Source: JAGXQV01 sp964451375
GTDB taxonomy: Bacteria; Pseudomonadota; Gammaproteobacteria; Burkholderiales; Sulfuricellaceae
Length of the DNA: 64,000 nucleotides
Direction: 5' to 3'
Assembly (NCBI GenBank): GCA_964451375.1
Contig: CAYVIN010000003.1
Coordinates: 1 to 64,000 of the forward strand
The stretch's first letter is position 1. Each line of letters begins with the position of its first letter. Below, piece after piece: positions 16,061 to 25,491 of the stretch. The position numbers and the translations under genes are program-made. The notes under the pieces are model-generated. The model was not told where the DNA came from and did no database searches. It was given only the letters and a program-made list of their open reading frames with translations.

Positions 16061-16775
16061 GACCGCCCTCCCCTTGTGACTGTTCGAGCTGCACGGTGCC
16101 GATGTCCTTATGGTCGAAAATCCGCTCGCCGATGGGAACGCTGAAGCCTTGCCGCTTGGCGAGCAGCGCGCCGGTCGGGCACACGTTCACCGCCTTGTCG
16201 GCCAACGCCAGATTGCTGTCGCCCAAGCGTCCGCTCGATGAATTCACCACCAGCTTGCAGTCGATACCCCGTCCCGACAGGCCGAAAACCTCCTTGCCGT
16301 CCACATCGCGGCTGGCGCGCACACACAGTTCGCAAAGGATGCAGCGGTTGCGGTCGAGCAATACATCGGGATGCGAGGCATCGACCTCGCGCGCCGGGTA
16401 GAAGTGGTTGTAATGCGGGCTCATCATGCCGAGGTGATAGCCCAGCGCCTGCAAGTTACAGTTGCCGCTTTTCTCGCAGAACGGGCAGAAATGGTTGCCC
16501 TCGACGAACAGCATCTGGGTCAGCGAACGCCGCTTGGCATTGAGTTCCTCGGTTTCGCTGAGGATTTCCTGGCCTTCCACCGCCGGCATCGTGCAGGACG
16601 CCACGTTGCGCCCGTTGACGGTTACCGTGCACAGCTTGCAACTGCCATGCGGCGTGAACTCGGGATTGTGGCACAGGTGAGGGATATACACCCCCGCCGC
16701 CATGGCCGCATCCATGATGGTCTGGCCATCCTCGAAAGGAATGGTTTGGCCGTCGATTTTAATGGTTTTACTCAT
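16053..16775 (-). CDS. hoxU: NAD-reducing hydrogenase diaphorase subunit HoxU
   Basis: 240 residues, similar to the N-terminus of NuoG. A 2Fe-2S ferredoxin domain (CHNPEFTPHGSCKLCTV...ASCTMP), a His-Cys3 4Fe-4S motif (HFCPFCEKSGNC), and a further cluster (CILCELCVRASRDVDG, with a late CPTG) are in order. Transfers electrons between HoxF and HoxY. Its ATG overlaps the hoxF stop by 4 bp. Confidence 0.95.
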   Translation of the reverse strand: MSKTIKIDGQTIPFEDGQTIMDAAMAAGVYIPHLCHNPEFTPHGSCKLCTVTVNGRNVASCTMPAVEGQEILSETEELNAKRRSLTQMLFVEGNHFCPFCEKSGNCNLQALGYHLGMMSPHYNHFYPAREVDASHPDVLLDRNRCILCELCVRASRDVDGKEVFGLSGRGIDCKLVVNSSSGRLGDSNLALADKAVNVCPTGALLAKRQGFSVPIGERIFDHKDIGTVQLEQSQGEGGHD

Positions 16776-18616
16776 GATTCCGCCCTCAAGTGCGCTTCGC
16801 TGTCGTCCCGCCCGGTAATACGACGCGCTACCGACAATGCCCCGTCCAGGTCGAAGGCCGGCTCGAAAGCCAGCGCCTTCAACTTGCGCTCGTAGGCATC
16901 GGGGAACTTGTTAAGCGTATCCAGCACCGGATTCGCCGCCGACGTACCCAGGCCGCAATGGCTCATGGTTTTCATCAAGTGTCCAAGATTCTTCATTTCC
17001 TCAAGGTCGGACGCCGTGCCGTGACCGCCGTCGATCTTGTCCATGATGCGCTTCATCAGCGTCGTGCCAACCCGGCACGGGGTGCAGAACCCGCAACTTT
17101 CATGAGCGAAGAAGTGGCTGAAATTACGCGCCATCTGGAATACGTCGCGGCTGCGGTTGAAGATCATGAAGGCGCCCGCCGTCCCCAAGTCCTCGAAAGC
17201 GATCTTGCGGTCGAACTCCTTCCAGGAAATGGTGGTGCCGGACGGCCCGCTCACCTGCACCGCATAGGCATCCTCGGCACCGCAGTCCTTGAGGATTTCG
17301 CGGATGGTCGTACCGAACCGGTATTCGTATATGCCGCGCCGTTCGCAATCGCCGGAGATGCTCAACAATTTGGTGCCGGTGGATTGTGGCGTACCCATCG
17401 CAGCAAACCAGTCGCCGCCGTTGAGGGCGATTTTTGCCGCGCAGGCAAAAGTCTCAACATTATCGACCACCGTCGGCTGGCCCAGGTAACCATGCGTCAC
17501 CGGGAACGGCGGACGGTTACGCGGACGCCCACGTTTGCCTTCCAGCGATTCGATCAGGGCGGATTCTTCGCCACAAATGTATGCCCCCGCGCCGAGATGG
17601 ATTTCGATATCGAAATCGAAGCCCTCCACGCCGCAAATGGCCGTACCCAGCAAGCCTTGCTCACGCCGCCGTTGCAGCACAGCTTCGAGCTTGTCGAGCA
17701 TGTAGCGGTATTCGCCGCGCAGATAGAGAAAGCCGCGCCGCGCCCCAACCACTCGTGCGCCCACGGTCATGCCCTCGAACACCAGGTCGGCATAACTGTT
17801 GGGCAGCACCCGATCCTTGAAGGTGCCCGGCTCCCCCTCGTCGGCGTTACATACGATGACGCGGTTGGCGCGTTCGCCGATATCGCACACCACATGCCCT
17901 TCTTCTTCGGCAATCGCGGCATGGCAGAACGACCATTTGGAGGCTGTCTTGAATCCTGCCCCGCCGCGTCCGCGCAGATTGGACTTATCCATCTCCGTCC
18001 AGGTCGCGCGCGCGCCACGCGCCAAGGTCGCCTTGATGCCTGCGCCGGGTTCAAACTCGTCGCCGAGCAACACATCCTTGCGCAGGATGTTGTCCTTGAT
18101 TTCGAACAACATCGCCGGCCATTCCGCCACGGGCTTGTGATCGCGGATCAACTCGCACATCAAGTCCAGGCAGTTTTCATCGAGATTGGTCAAAGGCAAG
18201 CCGTTAATCAAGGCTGCCGGCCCCTGGTCGCACATTCCGGTACAGGAGGTGCTATCGACCAGCAGCAAACCGTCCTCGGAGAGTTTGCCCGGCTCGATCC
18301 ACATCTTCTTGCAGAAATACGCCATCAATTCCTGCTTGCCGAGCATCCGGTCAGTAATGTTGTCGGAAAACAGCAAGCGGTATTCACCGCAGGCCCGGCC
18401 TTCCGAAAGAAATGAATAAAAACCCGCCACCCCAGCCACCCGCACACGCGGCACGTCGAGATGCTCGGCGATTTTGTCGATGGCGTCATTGCAGATGCAG
18501 TGGGTGGATTCCTGCACCTCGCGCAGGATTTGCAGAACCTTGGTGGGATCGCGTCCGTGTTTCTCGAAGATCGGCGCAAGCAATTGCGTCAGCTTGGGGG
18601 TATCGCACAGCGGCAT
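16772..18616 (-). CDS. hoxF: NAD-reducing hydrogenase diaphorase subunit HoxF
   Basis: 614 residues, a fusion of NuoE- and NuoF-like parts. The N-terminal thioredoxin-like 2Fe-2S domain has CTGMCDQGPAALIN near residue 125. The NuoF part has the NADH site GRGGAGFKTASKWSF near 214, the FMN region CNADEGEPGTFKDR and GAGAYICGEESALIESLEG, and the 4Fe-4S motif HESCGFCTPCRVGT near 503. Oxidises or reduces NAD(H) for the hydrogenase. First gene of the operon; GGAG lies 8-9 bp before the ATG. No hyp accessory genes are in the window. Confidence 0.96.
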   Translation of the reverse strand: MPLCDTPKLTQLLAPIFEKHGRDPTKVLQILREVQESTHCICNDAIDKIAEHLDVPRVRVAGVAGFYSFLSEGRACGEYRLLFSDNITDRMLGKQELMAYFCKKMWIEPGKLSEDGLLLVDSTSCTGMCDQGPAALINGLPLTNLDENCLDLMCELIRDHKPVAEWPAMLFEIKDNILRKDVLLGDEFEPGAGIKATLARGARATWTEMDKSNLRGRGGAGFKTASKWSFCHAAIAEEEGHVVCDIGERANRVIVCNADEGEPGTFKDRVLPNSYADLVFEGMTVGARVVGARRGFLYLRGEYRYMLDKLEAVLQRRREQGLLGTAICGVEGFDFDIEIHLGAGAYICGEESALIESLEGKRGRPRNRPPFPVTHGYLGQPTVVDNVETFACAAKIALNGGDWFAAMGTPQSTGTKLLSISGDCERRGIYEYRFGTTIREILKDCGAEDAYAVQVSGPSGTTISWKEFDRKIAFEDLGTAGAFMIFNRSRDVFQMARNFSHFFAHESCGFCTPCRVGTTLMKRIMDKIDGGHGTASDLEEMKNLGHLMKTMSHCGLGTSAANPVLDTLNKFPDAYERKLKALAFEPAFDLDGALSVARRITGRDDSEAHLRAES

Positions 18617-18740
18617 GATGAAGTGCTCCGGCCTTGTTGTGATTGTTAAGCTTAGATGATGTCGTGCTTCTTTTACAATAGCATGTCAGGCTGCTGCCGG
18701 AACACGAAAAACGCCGCTCGGCAGGAATAAACACACAGTG

Positions 18741-18767
18741 TTGGCCCCCACTGAAATCCTTTATAAT
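18741..18767 (+). promoter_or_regulatory. Sigma-70-type promoter of mfd
   Basis: TATAAT at 18762-18767 is a perfect -10 element, with TTGGCC at 18741-18746 as a weak, short-spaced (15 bp) -35. It implies a leader of only about 13 nt before the mfd ATG. It also borders the 170-bp divergent gap with hoxF. Confidence 0.55.
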
Positions 18768-18787
18768 GCGCGCTTTTCGCAATATTC

Positions 18788-21700
18788 ATGCTGCCTCGCC
18801 TACAGCTTCCCACACTAGGGAAACGCCAAACCTTCTCCGCCCCTTTCGGTTCCGGCGACGCCTTGTTTTTGTCGGAAATCGCCGAGCAGGCCAAGCCGTT
18901 GGTCGTCCTCACCGCACAAGCCCACGATGCCCAGCGGCTACTGGAAGAAATCCGTTATTTCGCCCCTTCGCTGGGCGTCCACTTGCTGCCGGATTGGGAA
19001 ACGCTCCCCTATGACCAGTTTTCCCCGCATCAGGATCTGGTGTCGGAACGTCTTGCAACACTTTATCAAGTCACCCGAAACGCCTGCGACATTCTGCTCG
19101 CACCGGCCACCACTGCTTTATATCGCCTCCCGCCGCAGGCCTTTCTGGCGGCTCATACCTTTTTCCTCAAACAGGGGGAAAAACTCGATGCAGATGCCTT
19201 GCGTGGTCAACTCGCGTTAGCGGGCTACACCCACGTCAATCAAGTACTGTCGCCGGGTGAGTTTTCCGTGCGGGGGGGCTTGATCGACCTGTTTCCGATG
19301 GGCAGCCCTTTGCCCTTCCGGCTGGACTTGTTCGATGATGAAATCGAAACCATCCGTACTTTCGACGTGGATACCCAGCGCAGCATCTACCCGGTCAAGG
19401 AAATCCGCTTGCTGCCGGCGCGCGAATTCCCACTCGATGAGACCGGACGGAATACTTTCCGCAGCAATTTCCGTGAAAAATTCGAGGGAGACCCCTCGAA
19501 AAGCAGGATATACAAGGACATCAGCCAGGGTTTGGCGCCCGCCGGCGTGGAATATTACCTGCCGCTGTTTTTTGACCAAACCGCTACGCTGTTCGATTAT
19601 CTCCCTCCCGGCGCAACCCTGTGCCTGCATCAGAATGTCGAGGAAGCCGTGCAAGGATTCTGGCGCGACACTCAATCGCGCTACCGCCTGCTCGCCGGCG
19701 ACAAGGACAGGCCGTTACTGCCGCCAACCGAGATGTTTTTGCCGGAAGACCGGTTTTTCGGGGCACTCAAACTTTTCCCTCGAATTGATCTTGGCGCAGC
19801 CGACCCCAGTTCGTCGGCATCTATTCTGCAATCATCGCCATTACCGTCGATCCAGGTAGACCGGCGCGCCGACAATCCGTTGGAAAAGCTGGCCGACTAT
19901 GTGGGGGCATTTTCGGGACGTACCCTGCTGGTAGCGGAAAGCCTGGGACGCCGCGAAACCATGGCGCAATTCCTGGCGGAAAACGGACTGAAACCCACGC
20001 CCTGCGAAACCTGGACGGATTTCCTGGAAGCACAGGACAGCTTCATGCTGGGCGTCGCCCCGCTAAGCAACGGATTCGTGCTGCCGCCGTCCATCGCCAT
20101 CGTCACTGAAAGCGAGCTTTACGCCAGCCAGGTGCGCCAGACGCGCCGCCGCGAAGCAACAAAGAAAGCCAGTTCAGAAAACCTGTTGCGCGACCTTTCC
20201 GAGGTCAAGGTGGGCGACCCGGTGGTTCACGAGCAGCACGGTATCGGACGTTATCTGGGGTTGGTCAGTCTCGATCTCGGCGAGGGTGAAACCGAATTCT
20301 TGCACCTCGAATATGCCGGCAGCGACAAACTCTATGTACCGGTTTCACAGCTTCACCTGATCAGCCGTTACAGCGGTGCTGCGCCGGAAACCGCGCCGCT
20401 GCACCGTCTCGGCAGCGGACAATGGGAAAAGGCCAAAAAGAAAGCCCTCAAACAGGTACGCGATACCGCCGCCGAGCTACTCAATTTGTATGCCCAGCGC
20501 GCCACCCGCCAGGGCCACGTATTCAACCTCAAACCCCACGACTACGAAGCCTTCGCAGCCAGTTTCGATTTTGAGGAGACACCCGACCAGGCGGCAGCCA
20601 TCCAGGCAGTAATCGGCGACATGACTTCGGGTCGCCCGATGGATCGCCTGATTTGCGGCGACGTGGGGTTCGGCAAGACTGAAGTAGCGTTGCGCGCCGC
20701 ATTCGTTGCAGTCGCCGACGGCAAACAGGTGGCCATACTGGTACCCACGACGCTACTCGCCGAACAGCATTTCCTCAACTTCTCCGACCGCTTCGCCGAC
20801 TGGCCGGTAAAAATCGCCGAACTGTCGCGCTTCCGCTCCGCCAAGGAAACCACCGAAGCCCTGAAAGGGCTGGCGGATGGGCGAATCGACATCGTCATCG
20901 GCACCCACAAGCTGATCCAGCCGGATATCAAATTCAAGAACCTGGGGCTGGTGATCATTGATGAAGAACACCGCTTCGGGGTACGCCAGAAGGAACGCCT
21001 GAAAGCCCTGCGCGCCGAAGTGGATGTGCTAACCCTGACCGCCACGCCGATTCCCCGCACCCTGTCGATGTCGCTGGAAGGCTTGCGCGATTTTTCGGTG
21101 ATCGCCACCGCGCCACAAAAACGCCTGTCGATCAAGACTTTCGTGCACGCCTATTCGGACGGCATCGTGCGCGAAGCGGTGCTGCGCGAGTTGAAACGTG
21201 GCGGGCAGGTGTACTTTCTGCACAACGAAGTGGACACCATCGAAAACATGCGTGAACGGCTTGCCGCCCTGCTGCCCGAAGCGCGTATCGGGGTTGCCCA
21301 TGGACAGCTGCGCGAACGCGAGTTGGAACACGTGATGCGCGACTTCTACCAGCAACGCTTCAACTTGCTGGTGTGCTCGACGATCATCGAAACCGGCATC
21401 GACATCCCCAGCGCCAACACCATCATCATGCACCGTGCCGACAAGTTCGGGCTGGCCCAATTGCACCAGTTGCGCGGGCGGGTCGGACGTTCACATCACC
21501 AGGCGTATGCGTATCTGCTCACGCCCGAAACCGAAGCCCTCACAGCGCAAGCAAAAAAACGCCTGGAAGCCATCCAGATGATGGAAGACCTGGGGGCGGG
21601 CTTTTACCTCGCCATGCACGATCTGGAAATTCGCGGCGCGGGGGAAATTCTCGGCGATTCACAAAGCGGCGAAATGCAGGAGATCGGCTTCACGCTGTAT

Positions 21701-22204
21701 GCGGCGATGCTGGAAAACACCGTCAAGGCCCTCAAGGAAGGGCGCGAACCGGACATGGAGGCACCGCTTGGCGTCACGACCGAAATCAACCTGCACACGC
21801 CGGCATTGCTACCCAACGATTACTGCGGCGACATCAACGAGCGCCTGACCATCTACAAACGCTTGGCTAATTGTGACTCCACGGAACAATTGGACGCCAT
21901 GCACGAAGAACTGGTGGATCGTTTTGGCCTTTTGCCGCCGCCGGCCCGCGCCCTGCTCGATACCCATCGTCTGCGGATTCTCGCCAAGCCGCTGGGTATC
22001 GTCAAAATTGACGCAAGCCCGGAAAGCCTCAAAGTGCAATTTGTACCGCAACCGCCAGTAGACCCGATGAAAATCATCACGCTCATCCAGACCAGGCGAA
22101 ATTACAAACTGAGCGGGCCGGATCGCCTCAATATTGTTGTGGAAATGCCGACAACGGAAAAACGAGTGGAGTCAACCTTGTCGCTTTTTCGGGAGTTGTC
22201 TTAA
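18788..22204 (+). CDS. mfd: Transcription-repair coupling factor Mfd
   Basis: 1138 residues, close to E. coli Mfd. The N-terminal UvrB-like region (LLPDWETLPYDQFSPHQDLVSERLATLY) binds UvrA. A CarD/RID-like domain near 475-550 (VKVGDPVVHEQHGIGRYLGL) binds the RNA polymerase beta subunit. The RecG-like translocase has Walker A GDVGFGKTEVALRAAF near 622, DEEHRFGVRQKERL near 724, TATPIPRTL, and the TRG-like motif HQLRGRVGRSHHQAYAYLL. The C-terminal TRCF domain closes the chain. Frees stalled polymerase and recruits excision repair. Monocistronic with its own promoter. Confidence 0.98.
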   Translation: MLPRLQLPTLGKRQTFSAPFGSGDALFLSEIAEQAKPLVVLTAQAHDAQRLLEEIRYFAPSLGVHLLPDWETLPYDQFSPHQDLVSERLATLYQVTRNACDILLAPATTALYRLPPQAFLAAHTFFLKQGEKLDADALRGQLALAGYTHVNQVLSPGEFSVRGGLIDLFPMGSPLPFRLDLFDDEIETIRTFDVDTQRSIYPVKEIRLLPAREFPLDETGRNTFRSNFREKFEGDPSKSRIYKDISQGLAPAGVEYYLPLFFDQTATLFDYLPPGATLCLHQNVEEAVQGFWRDTQSRYRLLAGDKDRPLLPPTEMFLPEDRFFGALKLFPRIDLGAADPSSSASILQSSPLPSIQVDRRADNPLEKLADYVGAFSGRTLLVAESLGRRETMAQFLAENGLKPTPCETWTDFLEAQDSFMLGVAPLSNGFVLPPSIAIVTESELYASQVRQTRRREATKKASSENLLRDLSEVKVGDPVVHEQHGIGRYLGLVSLDLGEGETEFLHLEYAGSDKLYVPVSQLHLISRYSGAAPETAPLHRLGSGQWEKAKKKALKQVRDTAAELLNLYAQRATRQGHVFNLKPHDYEAFAASFDFEETPDQAAAIQAVIGDMTSGRPMDRLICGDVGFGKTEVALRAAFVAVADGKQVAILVPTTLLAEQHFLNFSDRFADWPVKIAELSRFRSAKETTEALKGLADGRIDIVIGTHKLIQPDIKFKNLGLVIIDEEHRFGVRQKERLKALRAEVDVLTLTATPIPRTLSMSLEGLRDFSVIATAPQKRLSIKTFVHAYSDGIVREAVLRELKRGGQVYFLHNEVDTIENMRERLAALLPEARIGVAHGQLRERELEHVMRDFYQQRFNLLVCSTIIETGIDIPSANTIIMHRADKFGLAQLHQLRGRVGRSHHQAYAYLLTPETEALTAQAKKRLEAIQMMEDLGAGFYLAMHDLEIRGAGEILGDSQSGEMQEIGFTLYAAMLENTVKALKEGREPDMEAPLGVTTEINLHTPALLPNDYCGDINERLTIYKRLANCDSTEQLDAMHEELVDRFGLLPPPARALLDTHRLRILAKPLGIVKIDASPESLKVQFVPQPPVDPMKIITLIQTRRNYKLSGPDRLNIVVEMPTTEKRVESTLSLFRELS

Positions 22205-22291
22205 AGAAAAAAGGTGATTTTTGTATCCTTTGCTTGCCCTGCCAATGCAATTGGAATAAATTTGCCCCTGTTTGGGAAAAGGTCTAAAAAA

Positions 22292-24160
22292 ATGAAGCTC
22301 AACAGCAAAATCAACTTGTTTTTCCTGGCGCTTGCCGCTGTTACGATTGCCATCCTGATCGTTGTCAGCCTGCTTTCTTTCCGCCATTTTTCGATCAAGT
22401 CCGCGCAGGAGCATATCCGCACCTCTGCCGAAATTGTCCGCGTCAGCCTGACCGAATCCATGATCAACGGTGTAATCGACAAACGCGCCCAATTCCTTTC
22501 ACGACTGGCTGAAGTACAGGGTTTGCAGACTGCACGGGTGGTTCGTGGGCCGATGGTCGAAAAACAATTCGGCAAGGGACTCAGCCAGGAACAGGCCGCC
22601 GACGATATTGAACAGCGCGTTCTCACTGACGGTCAATCTTTCTTTCAAGTGGAAGAGATAGGCTCTGACACGATATTCCGGGGCACAGTGCCCTTCGTAG
22701 CAACCAATTCCGGCAACCCCAATTGTTTGCAATGCCACATGGTTCCCCAAGGTTCGGTACTGGGCGCAGTCACCCTGACGATGTCGATTTCCCAACTCAA
22801 GAGCAACGCACTGTTGACCATCAGCTTTCTGGTCGGCGCGGTTGCGATTGCGATACTGGTCGCAATGCTGTTCCTGCGCCGCTTGCTGAAGCCGCTCTCG
22901 ACAACGGCTAATGATGTCGAACACGCCGTCCAGCGCGCCCTTCAAGGCGATTTTCGCAGTCATGTCGCGCGTCACACCAATGATGAAATTGGTCAAATCG
23001 CGGAGGACATGAATCGCCTGATGAGTTTCCTGCACAATGGATTGAGTACGATGGGAAGCCACGTTTCCCAACTCATCAAACATGCCCCGCCCGCCGGACA
23101 AAATCTGCTTTCCAGCACTGTTGAAATGGTTGAAGGCCTTATCAAGGCTGCCCATTTCAAACAGGCGATCGAAGAGGACGAATCCCGCTCCCAGATATAT
23201 GAACGGCTGTCCAATCTATTGCTCCATGACTTCTCAATCAGCAATTTCTCGATTTATGAAGTCGGCGGAAAAAATAATGAAATGACGCCGATTATCGTTG
23301 ATGGCGAAACCGACGGCCCGTGCCGCTGGTGTGACCCGGAAATCCTGATGCGCTCCAGCGCCTGCCGGGCGCGTCGTACCGGGCACATCATCGACTCGAT
23401 AGAAACCCCGAATATCTGTTATTCCTTCCTGCCGCCCAGTGAGTTGCAGGACATGCACCACATTTGTATTCCCATCATCCAGTCCGGCACCGTTGGCTGT
23501 ATTCTGCAAATCGTCGCATCCAAAGACGAAAAGAATCTGCTACAGATGTACATCCCGTTTATCAATATCTACTTGCGCGAAACCGCGCCGGTACTCGAAG
23601 CCAAGCGTCTCATGGACACCCTGCGCGAATCCAACCTGCGCGACGCCATGACCGGCCTGCACAACCGCCGCTTCCTGGAGGAATACATTCAGACCCTGGT
23701 TGCCAGCAGTCAACGCCGTAAAGCCCAGTTGTCCATCCTGATGCTCGACCTTGATTACTTCAAAATGGTCAACGACAAATACGGTCATGATGCCGGAGAC
23801 GCCGTTCTCAAGGCGCTTTCCAAGGTGATGTCGCAAGCGGTTCGCTCGTCCGATCTGGTCATCCGTTACGGCGGCGAGGAATTCCTCATTATTCTGCAAG
23901 ACACGCTGGATGCTGCAGCAGACAATGTCGCCGAAAAAATCCGCGCCGCTGTGGAAGAAATGGAAGTGCAAATCGGTGGCACCACGCTCAAAAAGACCAT
24001 TTCCATCGGCATCGCAGACTTCCCCACCGACAGCGACACCTTCTGGCAAGCCGTCAAATACGCCGATGTGGCGCTTTATCGCGCCAAGGAAGAAGGCCGC
24101 AACCGCGTAATACGCTTCAACAAAAGCATGTGGAAGGAAAACAACAAGGAAGCCTACTGA
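22292..24160 (+). CDS. Membrane diguanylate cyclase with a CxxCH (haem c-type) periplasmic sensor and a Cys-rich middle domain
   Basis: The start at 22292 (AAAAGG upstream) gives 622 residues. TM1 is near 9-29. The periplasmic domain carries CLQCH at 145-149, the covalent haem c motif of redox or gas sensors. TM2 near 172-196 is followed by a HAMP segment. A GAF-like middle part (about 300-430) has a dense set of cysteines (CRWC at 344-347, then 358, 376, 392, 403). A full GGDEF domain ends the chain: GLHNRRFLEEY, LDLDYFKMVND, active GGEEF at 527-531 and the inhibitory RSSD I-site five residues before it. Makes c-di-GMP; the input is inferred to be redox- or ligand-linked. 87 bp after mfd. 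Confidence 0.88.
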   Translation: MKLNSKINLFFLALAAVTIAILIVVSLLSFRHFSIKSAQEHIRTSAEIVRVSLTESMINGVIDKRAQFLSRLAEVQGLQTARVVRGPMVEKQFGKGLSQEQAADDIEQRVLTDGQSFFQVEEIGSDTIFRGTVPFVATNSGNPNCLQCHMVPQGSVLGAVTLTMSISQLKSNALLTISFLVGAVAIAILVAMLFLRRLLKPLSTTANDVEHAVQRALQGDFRSHVARHTNDEIGQIAEDMNRLMSFLHNGLSTMGSHVSQLIKHAPPAGQNLLSSTVEMVEGLIKAAHFKQAIEEDESRSQIYERLSNLLLHDFSISNFSIYEVGGKNNEMTPIIVDGETDGPCRWCDPEILMRSSACRARRTGHIIDSIETPNICYSFLPPSELQDMHHICIPIIQSGTVGCILQIVASKDEKNLLQMYIPFINIYLRETAPVLEAKRLMDTLRESNLRDAMTGLHNRRFLEEYIQTLVASSQRRKAQLSILMLDLDYFKMVNDKYGHDAGDAVLKALSKVMSQAVRSSDLVIRYGGEEFLIILQDTLDAAADNVAEKIRAAVEEMEVQIGGTTLKKTISIGIADFPTDSDTFWQAVKYADVALYRAKEEGRNRVIRFNKSMWKENNKEAY

Positions 24161-24181
24161 GAAAGGCCGGGCGGCCACTGG

Positions 24182-24187
24182 TATAAT
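24182..24187 (+). promoter_or_regulatory. -10 promoter element
   Basis: TATAAT in GGTATAATGGCG, about 30 bp before the ATG of the DUF1015 gene. No good -35 is visible at 17 bp. Confidence 0.4.
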
Positions 24188-24217
24188 GGCGGGATCAACG
24201 TCCGGATTCTCTTTCTC

Positions 24218-25450
24218 ATGTCCCTGATTCGTCCCTTTGCGGGCCTGCGCCCTGCCCCAGGCCGTGCGGCGGAAATTGCAGCACCGCCCTACGATGTTCT
24301 TTCAACTGCTGAAGCACGGTTCCGTTCAATCGGAAGGCCTTGGAGCTTCCTGCATATATCCAAACCGGAAATTGACCTGCCGGAAGGCACAGATCCCTAT
24401 GCCCCCGCAGTTTATGCCAAAGCTGCTGAAAACCTCGGCAATTTGCTGGCGCAAGGCTTGTTGGTTCGTGATTCCAGCCCCTGCTACTACGCCTACCGAC
24501 TGATAATGGGAGAACATGTTCAGATTGGTCTGGTAGCTGCTGCATCGGTTGCGGACTATGACACCAACCGTATTCGCAAACACGAGTTCACCCGGCCTGA
24601 CAAGGAAGATGACCGCGTTCGCCAAATTGAGGCAATCAATGCCCAGACCGGGCCGGTGTTGCTGGCGTATCCGGCTTGCCGCGAGGTGGATGAGATACTT
24701 GCCGAAACGACTCAAAACACGCCGGAAGCTGATGTCACCGCTGACGATGGCATCCGCCATAGCATTTGGGCGATCCGTAACAATGACCTGCAAACACGCC
24801 TAACCGCTATGTTTGAAGCCATGCCGGCCTTATACATTGCCGACGGGCACCATCGTTCCGCAGCAGCCTCCCGGGTCGCCGCAACTCGGCGCGTGGCCCC
24901 CGGATATGCTACGAGTTGCGAACACTTTCTGGCGGTAATTTTCCCCCATCATCAGATGAAGATCATGGATTACAACCGGGTAATCAGCGATCTCAATGGG
25001 CTGGACGAACAAACATTTCTCGATAAAGTCGGGGAGAGATTCTCCGTAGTTTCTGAACCAACGCAGGTCAAGCCGGCACACGCCGGTCAATTTGGGCTTT
25101 ATCTGAAAAAGCGCTGGTTTTGCCTGACGATACGCACAGATTTGATTCCAGCCCAAGACCCAGTCGGCAGACTGGATGTCAGCCTGCTGCAAAATCATTT
25201 GATTGCTCCGATACTCGGCATCACCGACCCCCGCCGCGACAAACGCATCGACTTCGTGGGTGGAGTACGCGGATTGAGTGAATTGGAAAAACGGGTAGAC
25301 AGCGGGGAAATGGCGCTGGCCCTGGCGCTTTATCCGACGAGTATGGAAGATTTAATGGCGGTCGCGGATGCTAACGAAGTTATGCCGCCAAAATCAACCT
25401 GGTTTGAACCCAAGCTGGCCGACGGCCTGGTTTCCCACGTTCTGGATTGA
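24218..25450 (+). CDS. DUF1015 family protein
   Basis: 410 residues starting MSLIRPFAGLRPAPGRAAEIAAPPYDVLS, the invariant opening of DUF1015 (also called the SerC-associated family). Further hallmarks are HEFTRPDKEDDRVRQIEA near 125, YIADGHHRSAAASR near 210 and FPHHQMKIMDYNRV. Conserved in many bacteria, often near serA/serC, but not here. Biochemical function unknown. It has its own -10 element and ends convergent with flgL. Confidence 0.9.
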   Translation: MSLIRPFAGLRPAPGRAAEIAAPPYDVLSTAEARFRSIGRPWSFLHISKPEIDLPEGTDPYAPAVYAKAAENLGNLLAQGLLVRDSSPCYYAYRLIMGEHVQIGLVAAASVADYDTNRIRKHEFTRPDKEDDRVRQIEAINAQTGPVLLAYPACREVDEILAETTQNTPEADVTADDGIRHSIWAIRNNDLQTRLTAMFEAMPALYIADGHHRSAAASRVAATRRVAPGYATSCEHFLAVIFPHHQMKIMDYNRVISDLNGLDEQTFLDKVGERFSVVSEPTQVKPAHAGQFGLYLKKRWFCLTIRTDLIPAQDPVGRLDVSLLQNHLIAPILGITDPRRDKRIDFVGGVRGLSELEKRVDSGEMALALALYPTSMEDLMAVADANEVMPPKSTWFEPKLADGLVSHVLD

Positions 25451-25469
25451 TTCCCGCCTGCTTGCCTTC

Positions 25470-25491
25470 AAACCGGGAGAAACGCCGGTTT
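25470..25491. terminator. Short hairpin between convergent genes
   Basis: AAACCGG (25470-25476) and CCGGTTT (25485-25491) form a 7-bp stem with an 8-nt loop, straddling the flgL stop. A candidate weak bidirectional terminator for the DUF1015 gene and the flgKL transcript. Confidence 0.4.
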
